IMG/VR virus record: IMGVR_UViG_3300048583_000222
Location: 31,728-95,727 of that record
Reading direction: 5' to 3' (one strand)
Length of the DNA stretch: 64,000 nt
Source of the DNA: a virus
Part shown: piece by piece, positions 40,147 through 50,496 of the stretch
Position numbering within the stretch: position 1 is the stretch's first letter
How the letters are laid out: each line of letters opens with the position of its first letter
Notes under the pieces: generated by a model
Database searches by the model: none
What the model saw: only the letters and a program-made list of their open reading frames with translations
Told to the model about the DNA's origin: nothing
Program-made: the position numbers and the translations under genes

Positions 40147-41355
40147 ATGGCAGAAATCAATGAGATCAAAGATGGTATCCAGGATGCTGCCTTTGTACAA
40201 TGGAGAAAGAACCTCTGCCGTGGTACCATAGCAGGTGCCACTGGCATGGGGAAGAGTCGCATTGCTGTAATGGCCATGGAGTATATACGTAAGAGTGTCG
40301 AGCCTCTTTCGCCACGCATCCTGATCCTTGTACCTACTGAAGAACTCCGGGACAAGAACTGGCCTGAGGAGATTCGAAAGTGGTGCAAGACTGATGCGGA
40401 GTATGAGAAGGTTATGCTCAATGTACGCATGGAATGTTACGCATCCGCTCATACCGTACAGGGAGAGCAATGGGATCTGGTTGTACTCGACGAGATACAC
40501 CACATGACTGATCGTGTGGAAACACTGTTTCACTACAATCAGATCATTGCGGTGCTGGGCCTTACGGCCACACCTCCCAACCAGAAACGTGATCTGGTTA
40601 AGTACACCCTTATCAGCCAGTATGCCCCGGTAGTATTCAAGTACACACTCGATCAGGGCGTGGACGATGGGGTTGTTGCGGACTTCGAGATCATCGTGAT
40701 CAACGAGGGCCTGGACAACATCAAGAAGAACATCACGGGAGGTACTGCCAAGGCACCTTTCCTGACAACCGAGGCCAAACAGTACGAGTACCTGAACAAT
40801 GTCTGTAAGCGGGCCATGGCCATGCCACAGAGTCCGCAGAAGGACAATGCGGTGAAGTTCAGTATCCTCAAACGCAGCCGGTTCATCTACAACTTGCCCA
40901 GTAAGACTGCGCTTGCCCGTGAATTGCTCAAGCGCCTCCCTGAGGATCAGCGCATTATCACTTTTTGTGGTGGTATTGAGCAGTCCCGGGAACTGTTCGG
41001 GGAGAATGTGTACAACAGCAAGGACAAGAAGCTCAATAAGCTGGAGGAGTTTAAGAAGAACCTGGACATGAAACGGTTAGGAGTAGTAAATGCCGTCGAC
41101 GAGGGGCACAACATCCCTGACATGGACATTGCCATCATCGTACAGACCAACTCCAATGATCGTACGATCGTGCAGCGCATAGGCAGGGTTGTAAGGGTAC
41201 GGGAAGGGCACAAAGCACTGGTATTTGTACTCTGTGCTGCCGGAACGCAGGACGAATTCTGGGTGAAAAAGGCGCTCTCAGAGTTCGATCAGAGTAAGAT
41301 AAAACATATCCACAGTAGAGACATTTACACGGGTAGTTTCTTCGAAAATCGCTGA
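40147..41355 (+). CDS. SF2 helicase, DEAH/UvsW-like
   Basis: A 402-residue ATPase. Motif I is GATGMGKSRIAV, motif II VLDEIHHM, motif III GLTATPP, and motifs V-VI DEGHNIPDMD and VQRIGRVVR. These follow the UvsW/RecG-like order. Such phage helicases drive branch migration and fork regression. It lies six bases after the SF1 helicase. Confidence 0.87.
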   Translation: MAEINEIKDGIQDAAFVQWRKNLCRGTIAGATGMGKSRIAVMAMEYIRKSVEPLSPRILILVPTEELRDKNWPEEIRKWCKTDAEYEKVMLNVRMECYASAHTVQGEQWDLVVLDEIHHMTDRVETLFHYNQIIAVLGLTATPPNQKRDLVKYTLISQYAPVVFKYTLDQGVDDGVVADFEIIVINEGLDNIKKNITGGTAKAPFLTTEAKQYEYLNNVCKRAMAMPQSPQKDNAVKFSILKRSRFIYNLPSKTALARELLKRLPEDQRIITFCGGIEQSRELFGENVYNSKDKKLNKLEEFKKNLDMKRLGVVNAVDEGHNIPDMDIAIIVQTNSNDRTIVQRIGRVVRVREGHKALVFVLCAAGTQDEFWVKKALSEFDQSKIKHIHSRDIYTGSFFENR

Positions 41356-41386
41356 TTTTTCTGTATTTTGTATACCCTTTTCACGT

Positions 41387-41914
41387 ATGACAAATCTGCA
41401 AGAAGCGGTACAATACCTGCTTGAAAATGGCTTCGCAGCCGTTGTCAAAGGCAAGTATATGTTCACCGCCAAATTCAACAAGGAGATCCTGGGTGTGACC
41501 AAAGGACTCGCCATGATGCCGGGAAACATCCCGGTCGTGATCGAACCTGACATCCCCAAGAAAATCACCTGGGAAGACATGTACCAACGCTTCATCCTCG
41601 AAGCCAAGGTACCTGCCAGAATCCTCAATCCCAGAGGTACTGCCTACCAGACCAATGCGTACAGTGAGGGTGGTATGAAAGCATTCCGCAAAGCCATCGA
41701 GAAGGAGAAGATAGACTATCAACTCCTGCTGGAAGCTACGCAGTTGTACTATACCAGCAGCATTGACCTGAAGATGGCCATAGGCAGATTCATGGAAGAG
41801 GGTAGCTGGCGTACATACTACCAGGAACTCATCGACCATAAGAAAGCAGGTACACTATCCGATCACGTAAAATCCACCAAAGATGAGTCAAGTACACGCT
41901 GGCGTATCGGATGA
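41387..41914 (+). CDS. Hypothetical protein before the DnaB-like helicase
   Basis: A 175-residue protein with a helical start (LQEAVQYLLENGFAAVVKGK) and a basic C-terminus. It overlaps the DnaB-like gene by 32 bases. Helicase loaders are often placed here, so a loader role is possible, but no motif supports it. Confidence 0.6.
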   Translation: MTNLQEAVQYLLENGFAAVVKGKYMFTAKFNKEILGVTKGLAMMPGNIPVVIEPDIPKKITWEDMYQRFILEAKVPARILNPRGTAYQTNAYSEGGMKAFRKAIEKEKIDYQLLLEATQLYYTSSIDLKMAIGRFMEEGSWRTYYQELIDHKKAGTLSDHVKSTKDESSTRWRIG

Positions 41915-43079
41915 TGGGTTAAACATCACACCAGAGCTTAGGTCCATTGTGGACACGGTCGTCAATTGGGAATCCCTGGAGGCAGGGCATTTCATGCGAC
42001 TGGTAGAAGAAGGTCGCAAGGGAAAGAATGTTGGTTGGGGCAATGGGTTCACCCGACTCAACAAGTACCTGCACGGTACACACAGGGGACGGTACTACCT
42101 CGTCGGAGCAGACAGTGGAGTGGGCAAAACCACTTATGCGGACTTCTCCTACGTGCTGGAGCAATATGAGTATGCCAAGCAGCACGGGAAGAGGTGGTTC
42201 TGTTACTACTACTCATTTGAGCTCAGCAAGACCGAGAAGATTGCCAGATGGGTAAGCTACTTCATCGCCAGTAAGTACAATGTGGTCATGCCATCCAATT
42301 ACATCCTCGGCCGTATTGCCGGGAATGTACCGGATGACAAGGCCATGGGCTACATACGGGCCGGGTATGCCTACGTGAATGAGATGCTGCAGCACATCAA
42401 GTTTATTGATGACGCTGTACATCCGACCAAGATCTTCATGACCCTGCGCGCACATTACGCCAATCATGGTACGATCAAGGAAGGAAAGAAAGCACCGGGC
42501 AAACAGTACGGGCCCATAGAAGGGTACACGCCTGCCCCGGGGCATGAGGACGACATGGTGACTGTAGTCGTCGATCACGTAGCGCTATCCCATTCTGAGC
42601 AGGGTATGGACACTAAGCAGACCATTGACCTGCTCAGTAAGTACGCAGTCGCATTGCGCAATCTGTTCGGAGCCACGTTCGTGTTCCTGCAGCAATTCTC
42701 CACTGACATGCAATCCTGGCATCGTAATGCCAAGAAGATCTCCGACAAGTTCATCGCTCCACAGCGACTGGACTTCGGTGACTCCAAGTATACGTACCGG
42801 GATGCTGATGTTGTACTGGGTCTGGTGTCACCACATCAGTTCGAACTGCCCAAGTACTTCGGGTACGATGTCGACCAGCTGGGCGGGTACATGCTGGGTA
42901 CACACATCATGAAGAACCGGTATGGTCCCTCATCTGTGATGATGCCTATGTTCATGAACCCGCTCTGCGGTGTACTGGAGGAACTTCCTGCAGATACCCA
43001 CGAACTGTCCCTTGAGGAGCATTTTGAAAAGGCCCGTAAAATTGAAGAGTTATGTCAGAAATTCTCACCAAGAATGTGA
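41883..43079 (+). CDS. Replicative DnaB-like helicase
   Basis: A 398-residue RecA-fold helicase of crAss-like type. Walker A is GADSGVGKTTYAD (about residue 77), Walker B VTVVVDHVAL (about 221), and VFLQQFSTD (about 266) gives the H3-like region. An N-terminal DnaB domain is shortened or missing. It unwinds DNA ahead of the polymerase and primase. Overlaps the genes on both sides. Confidence 0.85.
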   Translation: MSQVHAGVSDDGLNITPELRSIVDTVVNWESLEAGHFMRLVEEGRKGKNVGWGNGFTRLNKYLHGTHRGRYYLVGADSGVGKTTYADFSYVLEQYEYAKQHGKRWFCYYYSFELSKTEKIARWVSYFIASKYNVVMPSNYILGRIAGNVPDDKAMGYIRAGYAYVNEMLQHIKFIDDAVHPTKIFMTLRAHYANHGTIKEGKKAPGKQYGPIEGYTPAPGHEDDMVTVVVDHVALSHSEQGMDTKQTIDLLSKYAVALRNLFGATFVFLQQFSTDMQSWHRNAKKISDKFIAPQRLDFGDSKYTYRDADVVLGLVSPHQFELPKYFGYDVDQLGGYMLGTHIMKNRYGPSSVMMPMFMNPLCGVLEELPADTHELSLEEHFEKARKIEELCQKFSPRM

Positions 43080-43813
43080 TGTTGCCCGCGAAAGTCGTAA
43101 AGGCAACCAGGTTATCTCCCAAGATACTGGTACTATACGGCGTACCCAAAGTGGGTAAGACAAAAGTACTGACGGATCTGGGCGACGAGTGCCTCATCCT
43201 GGACACAGAAGACGGTACGGCTATGTACGACTGTCTGAACGTGCCCATCAGCAGTGCTGCCATGCTCGATAAGTTTATCGACGCGGTCAGGGCTGAGGCA
43301 AAAGCCCGTAAGGAATCCGGCAAGACCGGTGATGAACTGTATCCGTACAAGTACGGTGCAGTAGACACACTGGATAAGCTGGAGGAGATTGCGGAGATCG
43401 AAGCCACCCGAAAGTACAAGGCCAGTAACCTATGTAGCAAGGAATTCAAGGCAGAAGGTAAGAGCGTCACCGAGCTTCCGCACGGTTTGGGCTACTACTA
43501 TCTGCGTGAGGAATTGTTACTGATGATCAACAAACTGGCGCCGATTTTCAAGTACCTCATCCTTGTTGTCCACGTGAAGGAAAAGCTTCTGGACAAGAAG
43601 GGAGAGCAAGTGAAGGTTAATGACATTTCACTGACCGGTAAACTCGGTATGATGGTGTGTGCGAAAGCAGATGCTATCGGATACCTGAGCCGGGAAACCA
43701 ATGGACTCCAGGTCAGCTTCCAGACCTCGGAGAGCCATGTCATGGGAGCTCGTCAGCCACACCTGGCTGGGCAGAAGTTCCCGTTCGACTGGAAGAAGAT
43801 TTATATCGATTGA
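43052..43813 (+). CDS. Sak4-like RecA-fold ATPase
   Basis: A 253-residue protein with Walker A GVPKVGKTKVL (about residue 30), the DTEDGT motif, and Walker B YLILVVHVKE. This is the AAA_24/Sak4 pattern of phage single-strand annealing proteins. It probably catalyses strand annealing or exchange in recombination, next to the DnaB-like helicase and a candidate SSB. It overlaps the helicase gene by 28 bases. Confidence 0.82.
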   Translation: MSEILTKNVMLPAKVVKATRLSPKILVLYGVPKVGKTKVLTDLGDECLILDTEDGTAMYDCLNVPISSAAMLDKFIDAVRAEAKARKESGKTGDELYPYKYGAVDTLDKLEEIAEIEATRKYKASNLCSKEFKAEGKSVTELPHGLGYYYLREELLLMINKLAPIFKYLILVVHVKEKLLDKKGEQVKVNDISLTGKLGMMVCAKADAIGYLSRETNGLQVSFQTSESHVMGARQPHLAGQKFPFDWKKIYID

Positions 43814-43839
43814 CCGAAACGCGTAAAAATTAACACGCT

Positions 43840-44574
43840 ATGTTAGAGTTTCTGAAGAAAGTACAGGCCACAGCGCCTGAGACTGCGATCCGCAGGGCCA
43901 GCGGAGTTCGTAAAGAGCGTAACCCAGTGAACGCTGACCTGCGCATATTCGTAGACGGGAGTGTGTATCCCTCTGCGGACCTGGCAGGTAAGTTCAAACT
44001 GGAGTATGGCAACAAACCCGAAGAGGGACAATCTGCAACTGGATACGGCTTCGATGTCATTGACTCGAACGAATTCACGCAGTACCTGGCCACTCCGGTA
44101 CGTTGCCTCTGGATCTCTCCAGTACCTCGCTCTGAGAGCAAGATAGACCTGTTCGGTACTGTGAAGTACGATAAGGAAACTGGTGCGCCTACAGCCAGTG
44201 TGCTGGAGCAGGGTACAGTAACCTTCGGTCAGAATGTGCTTCTCCCACTGATCGCTGCTGCCTATGGCATCACCGTGAATGAGGAGACCAAGTTGTTCAG
44301 CAATGGACAGCGCCACATCGACCTGAAGTTGTACAGCAGCGACGGTAATGAGGGTACTGAGAACCCATTCTTCCTGCCAGCCGGTAGGACTATGGCGTTC
44401 GTGCCTAAGTCCAAGCAGCGCGGCGAAGAGAAGGGTACGCCTACTGTCATCAAGCGTGACAACCCTGAGTTCTACTGTCTGTATCCTGCGGCCGTACAAG
44501 AGGCTGCCGGTGCTGATGTGGAAGAGCTTACGGAGGATGCGATAGTTATCGCTAATGCTTCCGTAGAAGCATAA
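43840..44574 (+). CDS. Conserved replication-block protein
   Basis: A 244-residue, soluble, mixed protein (LLPLIAAAYGITVNEETKL, ENPFFLPAGRTMAFVPK) with an acidic C-terminus (VEELTEDAIVIANASVEA). An acidic tail is seen in single-strand binding and replication accessory proteins. I recall this position as conserved in crAss-like operons but do not know its name. It is bounded by a hairpin. Confidence 0.62.
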   Translation: MLEFLKKVQATAPETAIRRASGVRKERNPVNADLRIFVDGSVYPSADLAGKFKLEYGNKPEEGQSATGYGFDVIDSNEFTQYLATPVRCLWISPVPRSESKIDLFGTVKYDKETGAPTASVLEQGTVTFGQNVLLPLIAAAYGITVNEETKLFSNGQRHIDLKLYSSDGNEGTENPFFLPAGRTMAFVPKSKQRGEEKGTPTVIKRDNPEFYCLYPAAVQEAAGADVEELTEDAIVIANASVEA

Positions 44575-44577
44575 TCT

Positions 44578-44613
44578 ATAGGGGGGTGTCGTGAATCGCG
44601 ACATCCCCTATTT
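44578..44613 (+). terminator. Hairpin after the Sak4-like unit
   Basis: ATAGGGG-GGTGTCG pairs with CGACATC-CCCTAT, with a loop of about eight bases, then TTTATA. The short T-tract makes it a weak terminator or an attenuating hairpin. Confidence 0.5.
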
Positions 44614-44634
44614 ATAACCGTACAATACGTTACA

Positions 44635-45360
44635 ATGTTGAAAGTAGGAATTCAAGAGAATCTGGTATTTGAAAAGGCAGCGATCAACGAGAAAGGAACT
44701 CTCGGTATTGTGTTCCGCCCTGCAAAACTATCCGACAGCAACGTCGTTTACGACGAGTTTTCTGAGGATGGTGTTCCCATGGAGGTGACCAACGAGAGTG
44801 GTAACTCCCCCTTGCTCATGTTCTGCCCCAAGAAGCCTGGCTTCAAGAATAAGGATGGCAGTGATCTGAGCGATGATGATGTGGCAGATTTCCTGAAAAG
44901 GGATTTCGAAACCCTGAGCAATCAGCTCACCCTGATCGTAGGAGCGTACAGGAGTACGAAGGACTTGAAGTGGAAGCCGTACATAGGTACCGGACTGGAC
45001 AAGTCGAACTGGAAAACTGAGATCCTTGCTGAGGACATTCAGCAGAAGATCTACAACAACTATGTGACCCAGTTCATCGAAGTGATGGCTCCGTTCATGG
45101 ACAAGGACGAGTTCAAGATCAGGTTGAAGCTGATTCGTCAGAGCAAGGACAAGCATTATGCTACCCTGCCCTCGAAGTTCATTTCTGATAACCCGTTCAT
45201 TGAACCCATGGAAGTTCCGGCTGAAGCCAGCAAAGTGAAGTTCAGCAAGTGGGAGAAGGATAAAGGTCTGGACAGTGGTGAACCGGTGAACAGGGCAGAG
45301 GCTGATCCTATTCCTGAGACAACTGAGGAAGCTACCGATGATGTATTCGGAAAACGATGA
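44635..45360 (+). CDS. Candidate single-stranded DNA-binding protein
   Basis: A 241-residue protein with mixed beta content and a low-complexity acidic tail (NRAEADPIPETTEEATDDVF). It sits between the Sak4-like ATPase and the primase, where crAss-like phages carry an SSB. Acidic tails of SSBs bind partner proteins. No OB-fold motif can be shown by eye. Confidence 0.55.
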   Translation: MLKVGIQENLVFEKAAINEKGTLGIVFRPAKLSDSNVVYDEFSEDGVPMEVTNESGNSPLLMFCPKKPGFKNKDGSDLSDDDVADFLKRDFETLSNQLTLIVGAYRSTKDLKWKPYIGTGLDKSNWKTEILAEDIQQKIYNNYVTQFIEVMAPFMDKDEFKIRLKLIRQSKDKHYATLPSKFISDNPFIEPMEVPAEASKVKFSKWEKDKGLDSGEPVNRAEADPIPETTEEATDDVFGKR

Positions 45361-46363
45361 GATTTTCCTGACGGAGCGGGAGGTACTGGAGCGTATAGAT
45401 GAATATACGCTCTTTTGCCACTACCTTGAATTCGAGCCTCAATTCGGTGTCAAGTATACCTCCCCGATTCGTACAGGAAAAGACTTCGATGACCGGCCAT
45501 CGTTTGGTATCTACCACACAAAAGTTCGACCCGACGTTGAGTACATGTGGAAGGACCAGGGAAAGGGTATCCATGGTGATATCTTCGACCTGGTCCGGAT
45601 ACTGTACCAGCTCAGGACTCGACTGCAGGCACAGGAAAAGATAGAAGGAGACTTTGGACTGGGGCCTGGGATCACTACGCCGACAAAGCTGGTGATGTAC
45701 AAGCCCCTGCCCTCTCCTTCTTTTCGTATCCGTATCAAATCCCGTCCGTTGAAGGACCAAGATGTACGATACTGGGCACAGTTCAACGTAGATCCACGTA
45801 CCCTGCAGCACTACAACACAACGGCAGTGCAGCTGTACTGGACTTATGAAGAGCAGTCTGCGCCCAAGTTCCCCCGTACTCCGGGGTATGCATACCGTAT
45901 CTGGGACCGCTACAAACTGTACTTCCCTTTTGAAACTCCTGATTTCAAGTTCCGCAATGACTATGACGAACGTCACCTGGAAGGGTTCTGTCAGCTTCGC
46001 TTCAACAGCGACCTGCTGGTCATTACCAAAGCCATGAAGGATGTCATGATGATGCGTACACTGGGTATCGAAGCCGTGGCCTCCCGTGGGGAGCACACCA
46101 TGGTGGACAGCCAGTACATGGAACTGTTTTTGAACAGGTATAAACATGTGGTTGTCCTGATGGATAACGACGGTAAGCACAAGGGGGCAGAGTATGTAGC
46201 ACAATACAGGATACCTTTTCTACAGGTCCCCAAGTCCACCGGACAAAAGGACCCGAGTGATTTCTGCAAAGCGTATGGACCGGAACAGACCAATGAACTT
46301 TTAACACAGCTTATCTATGAACAGATTGGAACAAGAAGCTTTATTAGAAGCTACCTATCTTGA
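45338..46363 (+). CDS. DnaG-like TOPRIM primase
   Basis: A 341-residue primase. The TOPRIM domain shows LLVITKAMKDVMMM (about residue 226), LMDNDGKHKGAEY (about 272) and DPSDF (about 305). The catalytic Glu of the first motif is replaced by Lys in the ITK form, as in other phage primases I know. No N-terminal zinc ribbon is present. It should make RNA primers with the DnaB-like helicase. It overlaps the SSB-like gene. Confidence 0.82.
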   Translation: MMYSENDEIFLTEREVLERIDEYTLFCHYLEFEPQFGVKYTSPIRTGKDFDDRPSFGIYHTKVRPDVEYMWKDQGKGIHGDIFDLVRILYQLRTRLQAQEKIEGDFGLGPGITTPTKLVMYKPLPSPSFRIRIKSRPLKDQDVRYWAQFNVDPRTLQHYNTTAVQLYWTYEEQSAPKFPRTPGYAYRIWDRYKLYFPFETPDFKFRNDYDERHLEGFCQLRFNSDLLVITKAMKDVMMMRTLGIEAVASRGEHTMVDSQYMELFLNRYKHVVVLMDNDGKHKGAEYVAQYRIPFLQVPKSTGQKDPSDFCKAYGPEQTNELLTQLIYEQIGTRSFIRSYLS

Positions 46364-46571
46364 AAAGATGGTCGAGATCATTACAGAGGATGTAAAGACC
46401 ATTGGACGAGTAGCCTCGGTGGCAGTACAGGATGGAAAGATCCTGTTCCAGTTGCAGCGGGGACTTGAGCTAAGGCTGGTAACATGTAAGGAAGACAATT
46501 ACGTAATTACAATTTTGGACAATGGCGATACTTCAGGAGGACATGGTACAGATGTCTTCGCAGACATTTGA
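46317..46571 (+). CDS. Hypothetical small protein
   Basis: An 84-residue protein (MNRLEQEALLEATYLEKMVE) of unknown family. It overlaps the primase end and the rIIA start by about 50 bases each. The unusual amount of overlap on both sides lowers confidence. Confidence 0.55.
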   Translation: MNRLEQEALLEATYLEKMVEIITEDVKTIGRVASVAVQDGKILFQLQRGLELRLVTCKEDNYVITILDNGDTSGGHGTDVFADI

Positions 46572-49326
46572 CAAAGGCATAGAAGAAGGCGCTCTGGGAA
46601 TGATGATGGGAATCTTACAAAAATCCCAGTACTCCTTTCCTCAGCGCTCCGCAGTCAGGGAGATCGGGTCCAATGCAGTGGATGCCTTGAGTGAACGTAA
46701 CGTAGCCATCAGCATCCTGACTGGAAAGTCAACGGTTGCAGAGCACTACGAGGATCACGCTGGCACACTGTACAAGGACAGTACCTTTCGTCCTGACTAT
46801 TATGATCTGAAGTGGCTCAGTGACAAGAATGAAGTGCACATCATGTACCACAACAATGGGAATTTGGAACGTGACGAGCTGACTATCCGCGACTTCGGAG
46901 TAGGCCTGTGGGGCGACCGCCTCAGGGGATACTTCAATCTCGGATACAGTACCAAGCGTAACTCCAAGTTTGCCCTCGGTAAGTTCGGTATCGGCGCCAA
47001 AAGTGCCCTCAGTACTGGTGTACCGTACTTCACCATTGTGACCCGCTACAACGGAAAGAAGACCGCCTTCAATGTGTACAACAATAAGATAGAGCCCATC
47101 ACCCCATTCATGGATATGAACACGGGGGCGACACGGGAGTTCTTCGAAATGGAGACACAGTCCGGCGCTATGAAAGTGTACTATGAGCCAACTACGGAGA
47201 AGAACGGTGTGGACATTGTGCTGCAAGTCAAGAAGCACCACAAGAACCAGTACCTGGACGCTGTACGCAGTCAGCTGATGTACTTCAAGGAAGTCGTGTT
47301 CATGGAAATCACCAATGATCATATACACATCCACCCCACCCGTGCAGAGATTCTGTACGAAGATGAGGGCATGGTGATCTCCAACAATACATTCCACAAC
47401 GTACCACATCTGCTCATCGACAAGGTGAACTACGGGAACATCAACTTCACTGAACTTGAGCTGGAATCCCGCAAGGGCAATATTGGCATCAAGGTCAGGG
47501 CAGAAGATGTAACCGTCAATCCAAGTCGGGAGACAGTCATCTGGGATGATGTCACGAAGGAGAGTATCCTTGGGGCATTTAACCGGGTGGTACTGGCCGC
47601 ATCCAAACGACTGGAAAGAGAGCTGACTGACACAGACATCATGAACTGGCACCGTGCAGTGGCCAACCTGTCTACCGGTTACCGTGGTAATGATCCCGTG
47701 ATCAATGCCATGGCCAACATTGTAGACTTCAACAAGGTGCAACCCGCCTTCCAAGGCAACAAGGATCTGAAGTGGAGTTTCCCATTGCTGTGCATTATGC
47801 GAGCCCGTGAGGTCAAGATAACGTACGGTAACAGAGGCACCAAGAGGATCATGAAACTCGAGCGGGAGACCGTTGCCTCGAAAGGAAGGATGTTTGGTAC
47901 ACTTCCACTGGTACGCAGGCAGGATGGTGACCCCAGTAACGTACGCAAGAACAAGTATCTGGCATCCACGAAGTATCCTCAAGGGTACATTGAGATGCTG
48001 TTACCTGTTCCATACGCGCCTGGAGCAGTGGATGCGCCGTCCAAGTACAAGTACTACCTGAGTGATGATGATGTCCTTGCACTGGGCGCCAGTATATCCG
48101 GTACGACTAGCTATGAGTTCAAACGCATGGAGGCTTCGAAACGCAAGGCATTCATGGTAAAGGCCTATGCTGTAGCAGACTATGTCATCGATGAGTTTTA
48201 TGCTACCAGTAAAGTCCTGGACTATGCGGAAGTGGAAGTACCCGAGACCTTTAAGGCTACTGCTGAAGAAGAGGAAGAGATAGTGGAGGATGAAATAGGT
48301 AAAGTGGAGCGTCAGAATCTGGAAGAGGTACGAAAAGCGCTGGGTACTACGCTGGTGTTCACTCCGAATAACGGCTTTAGCGGGACGCGTAAAGTAGTGG
48401 ACTCTCAAGGACAGCCTTACGACGTAGACGCCAAGTTCACCATGGAGAAGCTGGAGCTCAATCCGTCATTGGTGGATACCTGGGACGAGGATGAGATCTA
48501 CTTCTGCAGCAAGGAGGATGAAGAAGCTTTGCACATGGCAGCCAGGATTAGCCGTCCTATTTCGACGCTTCCAGATAAGGAGCCGGCAAGAAGTAAGGCA
48601 CTGGAGAAGTACAAGGGTATCAAAGGGCAGTACCGGGAGTTACCCGACGATCCGTACACGGCCCAAAACCTGGAGCACTTCACTGCCCGGAACATCAAGC
48701 TGATCATGGTGTCGAAAGACAATGCGAAGTACTACAAGGACTTCAAGCATATCAGGCAATTTTTCATGGACGTGACTAAAGGGGTACTCAATATGAGCGA
48801 GCATTTAATAAAATGGAACACAGCCAGGTTGCTGCGTCCGAACCTGTACAAACTCAAGTTCTTGCAGAACTTCAGCCTCAATACTGACCTTCAGCAGGAA
48901 TATCTTTTCCTGAGGAAGTATTGTGATGATTACTACACCAAGTCGGACAATACCTATGGTATGAGAATGCATCATGTGCAGGATCTGCAGTCGTATCTTG
49001 ACAAAGCCGGGGAATTCCAGATATACGTATCTCAGAACCCTGATGACAAAGAGGGCATTGCGCAGATGGCGCAAGTCCTGTTCAACCCGGATCCGGATAC
49101 CTTATTGCACAATGCCCGGGCCATAGACCTGAAGGTATACAACAAGTATCTGGAACTGCTAGATTATGCAGAGCCTGTACACACACTGCTGGGGGAAGTG
49201 CGGGTCCTTACAGGTGGGCATGATCGTCAGCACTGTGAGGTCTATGCAGAACTGGAACAGGAGCTGAGGCTGTATATCCAAAGCAAAGGAGCGGAAGTAT
49301 TATTAACATATAAATCAGATCAATGA
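46522..49326 (+). CDS. rIIA: rIIA-like GHKL ATPase
   Basis: A 934-residue protein. The N-terminal GHKL fold has the N box (AVREIGSNAVDAL, residues about 45-57), the G1 box (IRDFGVGL) and the G2 box (ALGKFGIGAKSA), which bind ATP as in HSP90 and MutL. The rest (residues 350-930) is helical and charged. T4 rIIA-like proteins are also encoded next to rIIB in crAss-like phages and act in superinfection and exclusion phenotypes; the mechanism is not solved. MVQMSSQTF is an alternative start. Confidence 0.85.
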   Translation: MAILQEDMVQMSSQTFDKGIEEGALGMMMGILQKSQYSFPQRSAVREIGSNAVDALSERNVAISILTGKSTVAEHYEDHAGTLYKDSTFRPDYYDLKWLSDKNEVHIMYHNNGNLERDELTIRDFGVGLWGDRLRGYFNLGYSTKRNSKFALGKFGIGAKSALSTGVPYFTIVTRYNGKKTAFNVYNNKIEPITPFMDMNTGATREFFEMETQSGAMKVYYEPTTEKNGVDIVLQVKKHHKNQYLDAVRSQLMYFKEVVFMEITNDHIHIHPTRAEILYEDEGMVISNNTFHNVPHLLIDKVNYGNINFTELELESRKGNIGIKVRAEDVTVNPSRETVIWDDVTKESILGAFNRVVLAASKRLERELTDTDIMNWHRAVANLSTGYRGNDPVINAMANIVDFNKVQPAFQGNKDLKWSFPLLCIMRAREVKITYGNRGTKRIMKLERETVASKGRMFGTLPLVRRQDGDPSNVRKNKYLASTKYPQGYIEMLLPVPYAPGAVDAPSKYKYYLSDDDVLALGASISGTTSYEFKRMEASKRKAFMVKAYAVADYVIDEFYATSKVLDYAEVEVPETFKATAEEEEEIVEDEIGKVERQNLEEVRKALGTTLVFTPNNGFSGTRKVVDSQGQPYDVDAKFTMEKLELNPSLVDTWDEDEIYFCSKEDEEALHMAARISRPISTLPDKEPARSKALEKYKGIKGQYRELPDDPYTAQNLEHFTARNIKLIMVSKDNAKYYKDFKHIRQFFMDVTKGVLNMSEHLIKWNTARLLRPNLYKLKFLQNFSLNTDLQQEYLFLRKYCDDYYTKSDNTYGMRMHHVQDLQSYLDKAGEFQIYVSQNPDDKEGIAQMAQVLFNPDPDTLLHNARAIDLKVYNKYLELLDYAEPVHTLLGEVRVLTGGHDRQHCEVYAELEQELRLYIQSKGAEVLLTYKSDQ

Positions 49327-50495
49327 TGATCACAGTAAATCGCGTAGCTGACTTTCTCACCGGTACGGTGAACGGCAAGGCCTACAGTGTACCGTACAAT
49401 GACGAGAAGTTCATGCGTATGCAAGAGCTCGTCCGTACAGCGGGGATGGTAGATACCCTTGAAGACCTCAAGGATGTTATCAGCACATTCCTTCCCTTGA
49501 CACAGGACTCGTACAAGGAGACCATAGAGCACATGACTCCTTACCTGCATGTGAACCAAAGCACGGGAGAGTACTTCCTTCATAAGAATGGAGCACTCAG
49601 CAAACACCCTCTCCCGGGTGCATTCGTTCAGCGCATCGTAAAAGCCGTCGAGACCAGGAATGACGTAACCCCGATCGTGAAGACGATTGCCAGGTTTATG
49701 CGTAACCCAAATTACAGCGCTGCAAAGTGCATACGTCTGGCTAATTACCTGAACCTGACTTATGTTGATCCGGAACTCGAAGCTTCTATGGTCACCAATG
49801 GTGTAGATCAGGGTATGGCCAAAGCACGTGCTACCATCTTCCAGACCACAATGACACAGGAAGGTCTGCTGAATACCTACAAAGTATCTCGTGAGATCAA
49901 TCACAAGTACGTGAAAGATCCCGAGGCAGAGGATGGTGTGAAACTCACCGATCGTCATGACTTTGATGTCGACGAGTTCTCCGGACTGAAGACCTACATC
50001 AAACCGGAGTTCATTGAGGATCGTGTATTTGAGCCTGTAATGATGGGACAAGGGGGAGATGCCTTCTTCTGCGGAGACGTAGAAGGTCACATCATCCGTG
50101 TAGGGCAAGTACACATGCTGGACAGCTGGGATAAGGTGGATTGTAATGACAGGTATTCCGGTGTAAAGGGACTGCATTGTGGTAACCTGGATTACATCCG
50201 TGGATTCCAGACAGACCGTACCGTGACACACAACATCTTCGTTGATCCTATGGATATCGGTGCCTTCACAGATGATGGCACTGGTGCAATTCGTGTACGG
50301 AGATATTTCGTACATTCGTCGTTCGCTGGTGTGAACCGTGGCTACTACAATTCATCAAGCTATGCTGCATTGAACGATGCAGAGTATGCGAAGATGGTAC
50401 AGGAAGCCGTTGAGGCTGAAAACAAAGCGGCCAGTAAGGCTGCAGACGCAGCTGCCAAGGCGATCGAACAAATCAACCTCTTGAACTCATTCTAA
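49323..50495 (+). CDS. rIIB: rIIB-like protein
   Basis: A 390-residue protein directly after rIIA with an ATGA-type overlap. The pattern (VNGKAYSVPYND near the start, LPGAFVQRIV, and GLLNTYKVSREI with the CGDVEGH and GLHCGNLD turns) is that of T4 rIIB. It forms the partner of rIIA, probably at the membrane. The C-terminal helix is Ala/Lys-rich. Confidence 0.82.
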   Translation: MMITVNRVADFLTGTVNGKAYSVPYNDEKFMRMQELVRTAGMVDTLEDLKDVISTFLPLTQDSYKETIEHMTPYLHVNQSTGEYFLHKNGALSKHPLPGAFVQRIVKAVETRNDVTPIVKTIARFMRNPNYSAAKCIRLANYLNLTYVDPELEASMVTNGVDQGMAKARATIFQTTMTQEGLLNTYKVSREINHKYVKDPEAEDGVKLTDRHDFDVDEFSGLKTYIKPEFIEDRVFEPVMMGQGGDAFFCGDVEGHIIRVGQVHMLDSWDKVDCNDRYSGVKGLHCGNLDYIRGFQTDRTVTHNIFVDPMDIGAFTDDGTGAIRVRRYFVHSSFAGVNRGYYNSSSYAALNDAEYAKMVQEAVEAENKAASKAADAAAKAIEQINLLNSF

Positions 50496-50496
50496 T